Of a stretch of DNA of 64,000 nucleotides, positions 9,351-16,522 are shown one piece after another (the first letter of the stretch is position 1; each line of letters starts with the position of its first letter). Under the pieces are notes generated by a model that searched no databases, was not told the origin of the DNA, and worked only from the letters and a program-made list of their open reading frames with translations. The DNA is from Sphingobacterium corticibacterium. GTDB taxonomy: Bacteria > Bacteroidota > Bacteroidia > Sphingobacteriales > Sphingobacteriaceae. The stretch covers positions 372,001-436,000 of the forward strand of contig NZ_SGIT01000002.1 in assembly GCF_004208525.1 (NCBI RefSeq). Reading direction: 5' to 3'. The translations under genes were made by a program, and so were the position numbers.

Positions 9351-10376
9351 ATGTTCAGCGATAAGACAATTATACTCGCAGTACACGAATACGCAAATTT
9401 TTCGACTACTATCAGAAAAGGTCTTGAACACCTGGGCTTTAAGGTAATAGTACTCGACACGCATCAACCTTCTTTTAAATATAAAAATTTAAGGGAACGC
9501 CTCCATAATTTTATACGAAAAACTTTTTTAAAGGATCGAAATTATAAGCAACAGCTTAGACAGAAAACTATTGAAGAAAAGCTACTGCAACAACTCGAGC
9601 CTCATACACATGCCGACTACGCTTTACTTATTCGAGCCGATATTTTACCAGAATCTGTCGTTGACACTATCAGAAAAAAAACGGATCTAGTAGCTGCTTA
9701 CCAGTGGGACGGATTGAATCGTTTCCCAATAATTTACGATTATATACCTAAATTTGATCGCTTTTTTGTATTTGATGTAAAAGATTTATCAATAGGCGGC
9801 ACCCTCCCTATTACTAATTTTTATTTTAATCACTTTAAGATTGATAATAAGCGTAAAACGGAGAACAAAGCTTTTTTTATAGGCAGCTATTTTGAACCTA
9901 GAAATCAAATTCTGAAAGATATTTCGCAAAGATTGCTAGATATGAGAGTTAAAACTGATATCTCCATTTTTAGCGAACATGAGCACGAGATAGAAAAAAT
10001 ACAAAATCTAGGCTTTTGTCATTTAGATACTACCATAAGCTACGAAGACAACTTGCGAAAAACAATATCTTCCAAGATATTAATTGATGTTCATATAAAT
10101 GAACATAAAGGTCTTTCTTTTCGAATATTCGAAGCATTAGGATATGATAAAAAAATCATTACAACCAATAGCATCGTGAAATTGTACGATTTTTATGACG
10201 AAAACAATATCTTTGTGTGGGAAAACAACAATATGGGCAATTTAGAGTATTTTCTTAATGCGCCTTACAAAAAAGTCGCAAAGGAAATTAAAGAAAAATA
10301 TGCTTTTGAAAATTGGATCCATTACGTTCTAGATGATGAAGAATATTATCCAATTAATCTTCCTAAAGAATATTAA
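9351..10376 (+). CDS. Putative GT-B glycosyltransferase (CgeB/RfaS-like)
   Basis: A 341-residue protein that I recognise only by fold pattern. The N-terminal half starts TIILAVHEYANFSTTIRKGLEHLGFKVIVLD, like a GT-B acceptor domain, and the C-terminal half has GLSFRIFEALGYDKKIITTN, the block that contacts the nucleotide-sugar in glycosyltransferase group 1/CgeB families. Its place between GT8 and GT2 genes supports a role in LPS glycan assembly. Codon use is visibly AT-rich compared with the nuo genes. Donor and acceptor are unknown. Confidence 0.6.
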   Translation: MFSDKTIILAVHEYANFSTTIRKGLEHLGFKVIVLDTHQPSFKYKNLRERLHNFIRKTFLKDRNYKQQLRQKTIEEKLLQQLEPHTHADYALLIRADILPESVVDTIRKKTDLVAAYQWDGLNRFPIIYDYIPKFDRFFVFDVKDLSIGGTLPITNFYFNHFKIDNKRKTENKAFFIGSYFEPRNQILKDISQRLLDMRVKTDISIFSEHEHEIEKIQNLGFCHLDTTISYEDNLRKTISSKILIDVHINEHKGLSFRIFEALGYDKKIITTNSIVKLYDFYDENNIFVWENNNMGNLEYFLNAPYKKVAKEIKEKYAFENWIHYVLDDEEYYPINLPKEY

Positions 10377-10391
10377 GTAAAAAACTCATTC

Positions 10392-11237
10392 ATGACACTA
10401 TCTCACTCGAACATCCCTATTGTATCGATTATTATTCCTTGTTATAATCAGGCGGACTGGTTACCAGACACGCTTCTTTCAGTATATGAGCAGACGTTTA
10501 CCAATTGGGAATGTTTAATTGTGAATGATGGATCTCCCGACGACACTGCCGAAATTGGAGAATTATGGGAACAAAAAGACTCTCGCTTCAAGCTTATTCA
10601 AAAAGAAAATGGAGGGTTAGGAAGTGCACGAAATTTCGGACTAGATCACTCCCAAGGTAAATACGTTTTATTTTTAGATTCAGATGATCTAATTTCCCGG
10701 ACCAAACTGGAAACGAGTATAAAAATTTTTAACGAAGATAATGCTGACGTTGTAGTAACCAACTTCTATCATCTTATAAATGATAAAGTAAAACCACCTT
10801 TTTGTAGGCTACAACAGGATTTCCTTTCTTATGAAAATATTTTGCTCAAATGGGATTATGAATTCTCAATCCCAATTCATTGTGGAATTTTCAAGAAGGA
10901 GCTGATTAATGAAACACGTTTTAACGAAACTTTGAAAGCAGGCGAAGACTGGATATTTTGGTTAGCCTTGTTCAAAAACAATCCTAAAGCAGTCTATATA
11001 GATGAAGAACTTGTGTGTTACAGATTACACAAAAAAGGTGTGACTCGAAACCCCGAGGTTATGCTTGAAAACAAAAGGTTAGCACATATCTATATTTTCA
11101 AAGATTTAGATGATAATTCCAAAATAGCTTTTTTTGATAGATTTTCTTACCGCACACTTTTACTTTACGAAAGGGATAGAAAAAAAATAGAGAAAAGAAA
11201 GCTAAAAAACATAATCAAACGTCTTTTTGGCCATTAA
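10392..11237 (+). CDS. Glycosyltransferase family 2
   Basis: A 281-residue GT-A enzyme: VSIIIPCYNQADWLPDTLLSVYEQT, LIVNDGSPDDTAEI, NGGLGSARNFGLDHSQGKYVLFLDSDDLI (the DXD equivalent) and AGEDWIFWLALF are all standard GT2 blocks. It starts 15 bases after the preceding gene. The basic tail (RDRKKIEKRKLKNIIKRLF) suggests membrane association. The transferred sugar cannot be deduced. Confidence 0.9.
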   Translation: MTLSHSNIPIVSIIIPCYNQADWLPDTLLSVYEQTFTNWECLIVNDGSPDDTAEIGELWEQKDSRFKLIQKENGGLGSARNFGLDHSQGKYVLFLDSDDLISRTKLETSIKIFNEDNADVVVTNFYHLINDKVKPPFCRLQQDFLSYENILLKWDYEFSIPIHCGIFKKELINETRFNETLKAGEDWIFWLALFKNNPKAVYIDEELVCYRLHKKGVTRNPEVMLENKRLAHIYIFKDLDDNSKIAFFDRFSYRTLLLYERDRKKIEKRKLKNIIKRLFGH

Positions 11238-11296
11238 GTACCTTTCATATACAAACTAAATCGTAGAAAAATAAAATATCTAATACGTGTAATGAA

Positions 11297-12097
11297 ATGA
11301 AAAAACAATTGAAAGCTCTACGAAAATCGATTCTATATACATATACAATATTTTTTAACTCCTTTGTTAGAAAGCAAAGGAAAAGTCCTAACAGCATTCC
11401 TGTAATTATTATAAACTTTAATCAGCTTGGAAATTTAAAAAAGCTAATTGATTTCCTTTTAGAAAGAAAAATAGAGAACATTGTTATCGTTGACAATAAA
11501 TCAAATTACCCTCCTTTACTAGAATATTATAAAACAATTCAACAGGAAGTAAAAGTTGAGATAATGGACAAAAATTATGGGCACATGGTTTTTTTTGAAA
11601 ACGAACGACTTCAAAAAAAATATGGGCGTGGTTATTATTTTGTTACAGATGCTGATATCTTGCCAAACCCAGATTTACCAAACGACTTTATTAAGACAAT
11701 GATAAATAAAATGGATAAGTACAACAAGAAAATTGTAAAGGTGGGCTTTGCATTAGATATTGATACTATACCCGACTATTACCCTTTAAAAGAGAAAGTA
11801 ATCAATTGGGAAAAACAATATTGGACAAATGAACTGGAAAAAAATATTTTCTTTGCGTTAGTCGATACAACTTTCGCTTTGTACAAACCTCAATATCCGT
11901 CCAAGTTCAAAGTAAAACCTCTTCAATTCTACGACGCTATTCGGATTGGTGGGAATTTCACTTGCAAACACATGGGGTGGTATCTCAATCCCCAATCCCT
12001 TACAGAAGAGGAGGTTCATTATATGAAAACTTCGTCAACATCCAATTCATGGAAGTTTGATGAGGAGGGAAATTTAGATTCCCCCTCAGCATATTAA
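11297..12097 (+). CDS. GT-A-fold glycosyltransferase (GT2-like)
   Basis: A 266-residue protein. The segment IPVIIINFNQLGNLKKLIDFLLERKIENIVIVDNKSNYPPL corresponds to the first Rossmann half of GT-A enzymes, and GYYFVTDADILPNPDLP supplies a DXD (DAD). The N-terminal 30 residues are basic and hydrophobic (possible membrane anchor). Divergent from the other GT2 proteins here and strongly AT-rich. An alternative ATG 5 bases upstream is out of frame. Probably part of the same O-chain or outer-core assembly line. Confidence 0.7.
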   Translation: MKKQLKALRKSILYTYTIFFNSFVRKQRKSPNSIPVIIINFNQLGNLKKLIDFLLERKIENIVIVDNKSNYPPLLEYYKTIQQEVKVEIMDKNYGHMVFFENERLQKKYGRGYYFVTDADILPNPDLPNDFIKTMINKMDKYNKKIVKVGFALDIDTIPDYYPLKEKVINWEKQYWTNELEKNIFFALVDTTFALYKPQYPSKFKVKPLQFYDAIRIGGNFTCKHMGWYLNPQSLTEEEVHYMKTSSTSNSWKFDEEGNLDSPSAY

Positions 12098-12121
12098 ATA
12101 CCATTATTTTTTATTCAAAAC

Positions 12122-12982
12122 TTACCTATCAAAAATTGATTTATAAAAATTTGGTTTGAAAAGACGATAGAATAATTTTCTATACCAAATGCCGTAATAT
12201 CTCGTCTCATACTTTCTCACCTTCTTTCTGAGATAAAATACTTCATTCCTAATTTTAAACAATTCGTTAACGCTCAAGCCCTCTTTTTGATAAAGCGTAT
12301 AATGTTTTTTATAGATGTAAAGTTGAGCTTGTTCCGATATATTATTAATTTTATTTAAGTCTGTCTTTGAATCCTTAGAATGTCTTCTTCGATAATAAAA
12401 TAGAGGCTCTTCAATTTTAACTACATTTTCATTGTATCTAGTGTATCTAATCCATAATTCCCAATCTTCTGCATACGGAAGAGATGTATCACACATACCA
12501 ACAGCTTGAAAAATATCTCTTCTTATAAGTGCTGTAGCGGGGATACTGTTGTCAATCAATATTTCATTTGGGGAATAATCAGGAATATCCAAAAGCCCAT
12601 TCTCCGCCTCAAAAAGAATAGTATTGGTATATACTAATCCAACCTCTGGATTCTCAGCGAATTTACTATAACATGCTTCAAGATATGTCGGTGCAAACAA
12701 ATCATCACCGTCTAGGAAAACTATATATTCTCCCGACGATTGTAGAAATCCCGTATTTCTTGCAGATGAGGATCCTTTGTTCTCTTGCTCACAAACAATT
12801 ATATTCGATTGCTGAGAAGCAATATTCTTCACTATATCCGCCGTATTATCTGTCGCACCGTCAATTACTACTATCACTTCAAACGATGGGTAAGTTTGCT
12901 TAATTACAGACTCTAATGTTTCTTGTATTGTCTTTCCTACATTGAAACAGGGTATGATTACGCTTACTAAGGGTTTACTCAT
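12122..12982 (-). CDS. Glycosyltransferase family 2 (reverse strand)
   Basis: About 286 residues: MSKPLVSVIIPCFNVGKTIQETLESVIKQTYPSFEVIVVIDGATDNT, KGSSSARNTGFLQSSGEYIVFLDGDDLF and PYAEDWELWIRYTRY are canonical GT2 blocks. I prefer the start at 12982 (MSKPLV); an in-frame ATG at 12997 would add five residues. It points against the flanking rightward glycosyltransferase genes, leaving a divergent 232-base spacer (12983-13214) that carries CTTATAGT at 13001-13008 and its inverse ACTATAAG at 13039-13046, a possible operator. Very AT-rich, probably acquired separately. Confidence 0.88.
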   Translation of the reverse strand: MSKPLVSVIIPCFNVGKTIQETLESVIKQTYPSFEVIVVIDGATDNTADIVKNIASQQSNIIVCEQENKGSSSARNTGFLQSSGEYIVFLDGDDLFAPTYLEACYSKFAENPEVGLVYTNTILFEAENGLLDIPDYSPNEILIDNSIPATALIRRDIFQAVGMCDTSLPYAEDWELWIRYTRYNENVVKIEEPLFYYRRRHSKDSKTDLNKINNISEQAQLYIYKKHYTLYQKEGLSVNELFKIRNEVFYLRKKVRKYETRYYGIWYRKLFYRLFKPNFYKSIFDR

Positions 12983-13214
12983 ATAATTTAACATCACTTG
13001 CTTATAGTTATAAACGATCCTCCTATAAGTTTTGATACACTATAAGTGAAATTTAGAATCCTCACAAAGGAATAAGAAAATACAACAACCACTCTCTATC
13101 ATCGCAAAAATAGTACTATATTTGGTATTGTGATCAATAAATCTTTGCTCCGAAGAAAGTAGCATTTCCCAATACACAATAAAGGTTTTTGATTCACTGG
13201 TTAATGATTAATTT

Positions 13215-13994
13215 ATGAAACTAAGTATTATTACAGTAAATCTTAATAATATTGAGGGGTTAAAAAACACACTCAAATCCATAAAACATCAAACTTATAA
13301 AGAATTTGAATTAATTGTAATAGATGGAGCTTCCGACGATGGAAGTGTGAATATAATTAAAGAGTCTTCTATAATAGACATCTGGATTTCTGAAAAAGAT
13401 AAAGGTGTTTATGATGCAATGAACAAAGGAATAGAGAAAGCGTCTGGAGATTATCTCTTATTTCTTAATAGTGGAGATTTACTTTTCAACGAAGGTGTTC
13501 TCGAAGAGATTATTCCGAAGCTCACTTCAGAAGCTATCATTTATGGTAACATCCAAATTATAGGGCACAAAAGTAAACCTACACATATACACCATTATCC
13601 GAAAACTTTAACTTTTAAACATTTTTTTGTGGGGTCTTTAGGCCATCCTTCTACATTCATACGTAGAGATTTGTTTGAAAAATACGGTACATATGAAACA
13701 AAATATACTATTGTTGCTGACTGGGCATTCTTCACAAAGATAATCATAGGCAAACAGGTATCTACCAAATATATCCCGGATGTAATTTCTAGTTTTTATA
13801 TGGATGGTATGAGTTCAGATCCAAAAAATAGAAATATTATAGATGCCGAACAAAATGCATTCTTAAAAGAAGAATTCCCTTTGTTTTATAATGACTATAT
13901 AGAATATTTTAAACTCGAAGATAAGTTAAAAAGACTTCGGACGTCCAAAGGGTTTCGTTTGCTAAAGGCAATTGGCGTAAAAAAATTTCAGTGA
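13215..13994 (+). CDS. Glycosyltransferase family 2 (WfgS-like)
   Basis: A 259-residue GT2 enzyme beginning KLSIITVNLNNIEGLKNTLKSIKHQTYKEFELIVIDGASDDGS, with KGVYDAMNKGIEKASGDYLLFLNSGDLL and GHPSTFIRRDLFEKYG later. The NSGD in place of DxD is typical of the WfgS/WfeV-like branch found in O-antigen clusters. It is the last glycosyltransferase before the MACPF gene, 307 bases upstream of it, and could take part in self-protection by altering the surface glycan (inference). Confidence 0.88.
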   Translation: MKLSIITVNLNNIEGLKNTLKSIKHQTYKEFELIVIDGASDDGSVNIIKESSIIDIWISEKDKGVYDAMNKGIEKASGDYLLFLNSGDLLFNEGVLEEIIPKLTSEAIIYGNIQIIGHKSKPTHIHHYPKTLTFKHFFVGSLGHPSTFIRRDLFEKYGTYETKYTIVADWAFFTKIIIGKQVSTKYIPDVISSFYMDGMSSDPKNRNIIDAEQNAFLKEEFPLFYNDYIEYFKLEDKLKRLRTSKGFRLLKAIGVKKFQ

Positions 13995-14301
13995 ATACAA
14001 TTGTTTGTGACAGATAGGGATAGATAATCTCTATTCATTATGGTTTATTCCTAAAGCCTTTTAATTTAATATTTTCTATTTACGATCGCGGCGCATAAAA
14101 CACAATATCGCAATTTGTATAATTCATATAATTCTTCTTTTTAGGAGTAAAAAATAATCTAAGTGTGCAGGGGATCTTCAATATAACCAATTAATTCTAT
14201 TCAAGAAACGGCTCATTATAAAAAAAGAAAATGAGATTTAATATAAATACGTTAACTTGCGTAACCGCAAAAAATAGATTTTTACGGTTATAGATAAACA
14301 A
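13995..14301 (+). other. 307-base AT-rich spacer upstream of the MACPF gene
   Basis: No credible gene on either strand. It is AT-rich, holds no obvious terminator for the upstream glycosyltransferase, and ends in the near-perfect inverted repeat listed separately. TAACTTGC at 14253-14260, one of several near matches to TAnnTTTG, could be the -7 element of the MACPF gene. Confidence 0.5.
14262..14290 (+). promoter_or_regulatory. Inverted repeat just upstream of the MACPF gene
   Basis: TAACCGCAAAAAAT and ATTTTTACGGTTA form 13-base arms with one mismatch around a 2-base centre. The right arm ends 11 bases before the ATG at 14302. It could be an operator dyad or a hairpin in the mRNA leader that hides the ribosome entry region. 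Only the symmetry is observed. Confidence 0.5.
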
Positions 14302-15372
14302 ATGAATACATTACAAATTAAACAAACATTCTTTTTTGCCCTATCGGTTGTCATTGCACTAAGTTCCTGTAAAAAAACAACTCTCGATAACCCGGAAACG
14401 ATAGATCCAGAATTAGCGGAAAAGATAGAACTCGAATTTTCCGTAAAGAACCTTAGGGACGATGAAAATAATATAGATAAGGAAGGATACAACGATTATA
14501 ACTTTTTAGGTTACGGATACGACATAACAGGTAAATGTGCAGATGCTACTTCTGTAAGAGAACCGGTGATCAATACCCCGGACTTCGTAAAAGATCATAC
14601 CGGTCGTTTCGTCGTTGCACGTCTTTTGAGCTCAACTTTCACCCCCATATATGCTACTGACGCAGAACAGTTCACCAAAAACCTAACACATGTTTTCTTA
14701 AGACAGCATGAACCGCACAGTTATAGCTATTTTAAAGGAAATATCGTCCACGCATTCCCCGAAACAGAGGTAACCTCAGGCAATTATTTGTATGGTCTTT
14801 ATGAACTAGAAATGAAATACCGTAGATTGTCATTGAATGCTTACGACCGTCTACTAACTCCTTACGTAACGGAGAGCTTTAAATATGATTGTCAGTCACT
14901 AAGTGCTCACGAACTTATAGAGAAATACGGCACACATGCGTTAATTTCATTAGAAATTGGAGCAAAATTAAGCATCAACTATCAAGCCCAATATAAAAAA
15001 GAAAGTAGGCGTCAAGCTGTGGAAAATAGTTTTAGAATAGGCTTGAAAGAATGTTTTGGATTATTTTCCGGATTTCTCGATCCGGTTGACTCAACGGCAT
15101 TAAAGGGAGTGACAAACCCTAAAATAGCTTTCGAAGTAGTTGGCGGCGACCCCTCTAAAATTAAAATCGAAGAAAAAGCTGGGAAAAATCTTTTTGTGAC
15201 AATAGATGAGTGGAGAGAAAGCGTCACCGAAGAGAATGCTAGATTCGCATATTTAGATGGATTAGAAAATTTATTACCCATTTCTGATCTCATTGAGGAT
15301 GTAAAGAAAAAACAAGAAGTGGAAGAGTATATTCACAAATATATTAGAACCAATGAAGTTAAACTAAATTAA
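14302..15372 (+). CDS. MACPF (perforin-like) domain lipoprotein
   Basis: A 356-residue secreted protein. Residues 1-23 are a lipoprotein signal (hydrophobic ALSVVIALSSC, lipid-attached Cys23, then KK). The MACPF signature is clear: EKYGTHALISLEIGAKLSINY (YGTH at 209-212), a following amphipathic segment, then VVGGDPSKI at 279-286, a WRES block and LLPISDLI near 324-331, in the order of perforin/MAC family proteins. MACPF proteins oligomerise and pierce membranes. In Bacteroides, MACPF lipoproteins called BSAPs kill related strains by binding an outer-membrane protein or LPS. The gene stands alone, between a GT2 gene and an HU-like gene inside a surface-glycan cluster, matching the BSAP context. 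Toxin activity is inferred. Confidence 0.85.
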   Translation: MNTLQIKQTFFFALSVVIALSSCKKTTLDNPETIDPELAEKIELEFSVKNLRDDENNIDKEGYNDYNFLGYGYDITGKCADATSVREPVINTPDFVKDHTGRFVVARLLSSTFTPIYATDAEQFTKNLTHVFLRQHEPHSYSYFKGNIVHAFPETEVTSGNYLYGLYELEMKYRRLSLNAYDRLLTPYVTESFKYDCQSLSAHELIEKYGTHALISLEIGAKLSINYQAQYKKESRRQAVENSFRIGLKECFGLFSGFLDPVDSTALKGVTNPKIAFEVVGGDPSKIKIEEKAGKNLFVTIDEWRESVTEENARFAYLDGLENLLPISDLIEDVKKKQEVEEYIHKYIRTNEVKLN

Positions 15373-15466
15373 ATCAGTCTTATACAAAAAATACATACCA
15401 CACAAAACAAAATTAACCCATAGTAAAATAAAATTCCCTTAAAAGGGCTTTGAAAAGTCGAAAATA

Positions 15467-15523
15467 ACTTTCCAAAAACTCACCACGGTAACTTTTCCAA
15501 CTCAAAGTTTGTTTTTGGAAAGT
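15467..15523. repeat. 13-bp inverted repeat in the spacer after the MACPF gene
   Basis: ACTTTCCAAAAAC at 15467-15479 and its exact complement GTTTTTGGAAAGT at 15511-15523, separated by 31 bases. The right arm runs into the second ACCACGGT motif. There is no T-run after it, so it does not look like an ordinary intrinsic terminator of the MACPF gene. Confidence 0.7.
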
Positions 15524-15599
15524 GACCACGGTCGTTCGTACAAAACAAACTTTCTTTTTGAAAAATCAAACGCTCGTTTTTTTAGATGACCGTGGTCAT
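15482..15599. promoter_or_regulatory. Three palindromic ACC(AC/GT)GGT sites
   Basis: ACCACGGT at 15482-15489, GACCACGGTC at 15524-15533 and the 14-base dyad ATGACCGTGGTCAT at 15586-15599. All share the core half-sites ACC..GGT, spaced 42 and 64 bases apart. The sites sit between the MACPF gene and the convergent HU-like gene. They look like repeated protein-binding sites; the protein is unknown, and the neighbouring HU-like protein is only one candidate. Confidence 0.5.
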
Positions 15600-15617
15600 T
15601 TTGAGGAATCTGAACAC

Positions 15618-15645
15618 AAAAAAGCCGGCATCCTAAGATACCGGC
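15618..15645 (-). terminator. Intrinsic terminator of the HU-like gene
   Basis: On the minus strand a 9-bp stem GCCGGTATC/GATGCCGGC (one G-U pair) with a UUAG loop is followed by six U residues. It lies 27 bases beyond the stop of the HU-like gene at 15672. Confidence 0.8.
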
Positions 15646-15671
15646 CTACCTGATTAAACCAAAAGACGAAC

Positions 15672-16055
15672 CTACTCGCTTTTCCTGAAAGTTAAATCCG
15701 TTATCGCCTTTTTGATACGCGCACCGTTATGGAACAGTATCCGTTTCTGCTGGATATTGGCAGCGGTTACTTCCTCTGCCGTCTCACTGCCGACGCTACT
15801 GGTCCCTAAACGGAAAGAGCCCAGTCCACCCAAACGGATGATATAGCCCTGCGAGATATTGCGCGGGATTTCCCGCACTAGGCTGTACAATACCGCCATC
15901 ACATCCGCCTCGTTAATCGAAGATGCATGGGATATGTCCGAAGCCAGATCCTCTAAAGTGATCTCGCCGCTGCTTACCGGACGTGCGTAGAACTTCTTAG
16001 GGGCAGCCGCATCCTGCGGGTTGCCGATTTCCTGTACATTGAATTTAATTGCCAT
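15672..16055 (-). CDS. HU-like DNA-binding protein (HU-HIG type)
   Basis: A 127-residue basic protein. MAIKFNVQEIGNPQDAAAPKKFYARPVSSGEITLEDLASDISHASSINEADVMAVL is the pattern of the Bacteroidota-specific HU-like domain family (HU-HIG), longer than ordinary HU (about 90 residues). GYIIRLGGLGSFRLG corresponds to the HU beta-arm base. Such genes are common in Bacteroidota beside surface polysaccharide loci. Presumed role: DNA bending or local expression control of this region (inference). The upstream spacer has two promoter-like copies. Confidence 0.85.
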   Translation of the reverse strand: MAIKFNVQEIGNPQDAAAPKKFYARPVSSGEITLEDLASDISHASSINEADVMAVLYSLVREIPRNISQGYIIRLGGLGSFRLGTSSVGSETAEEVTAANIQQKRILFHNGARIKKAITDLTFRKSE

Positions 16056-16166
16056 AATACTAAAATTTAAAAGTTTAAAAAAATGTTTGTCGGCTTCGGT
16101 CTACTCCTTCATCGGCGAGCTCTTTCCTTTTTAGGCGTTTCCCGTTACCTTGTTCTCGTTGTTCAG

Positions 16167-16350
16167 CTCCTCGCGAGGGAATGAACAACACAAACCTATA
16201 GATGGCACTTCCAAAAATTAAATTTTGATAGGATTTGATAGGATTTGATAGAAATTGATAAGATTTGATAAAAATTCTATCCCTATTTTGTGCTACTGTT
16301 GATATGTACGATCTACTCCTCGCGAGATAAACGAACAGCACAAACATAGG
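16167..16350 (-). promoter_or_regulatory. Duplicated promoter-like block upstream of the HU-like gene
   Basis: Two copies, 149-150 bases apart, of a block starting CTCCTCGCGAG (16167 and 16316) and ending in AACA(A/G)CACAAAC (to 16195 and 16345). Read on the minus strand each copy gives a perfect -7 element: TAGGTTTG (16191-16198) and TATGTTTG (16341-16348), followed downstream by the palindrome TCGCGA. The outer copy also has a TTTTGC at -33-like distance (23-base spacer). Two tandem promoters for the HU-like gene are the simplest reading. Confidence 0.5.
16221..16270. repeat. Five 10-bp direct repeats (GATTTGATAG type)
   Basis: Five consecutive decamers, each ending TTTGATA or TTGATA, in exact 10-base register: AATTTTGATA, GGATTTGATA twice, GAAATTGATA, AGATTTGATA. 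They lie between the two promoter-like copies. The helical phasing puts each unit on nearly the same face of the DNA. Confidence 0.85.
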
Positions 16351-16380
16351 GTATCCTCAGAATTGCTTGAGCAAAATGAC

Positions 16381-16420
16381 CACAAATGGGCACAAATGGG
16401 TTCAAATGGGCACAAATAAC
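16381..16420. repeat. Four 10-bp direct repeats (CACAAATGGG type)
   Basis: CACAAATGGG twice, then TTCAAATGGG and CACAAATAAC, in exact 10-base register; GCAAAATGAC at 16371-16380 may be a fifth, degenerate unit. It lies in the divergent spacer between the HU-like gene and the fucosyltransferase gene and differs in sequence from the array at 16221. Confidence 0.85.
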
Positions 16421-16522
16421 GACGACAATAACGTTACTTGAGGTAATTGTATTTTGTATAAACTGACTAAAACAGTATCTTTACTCTAGCAGATGCAAAC
16501 CATTGTTACGGATATAATTTAG

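Noticed and set aside
14238..14492. Small minus-strand frame over the MACPF start, considered as an immunity gene
   Set aside because: It overlaps the MACPF signal sequence, has serine-rich shadow composition, and no supporting start or family pattern.
15421..15460. TTCCCTTAAAAGGG as terminator of the MACPF gene
   Set aside because: The palindrome leaves no workable loop and lacks a following T-run.
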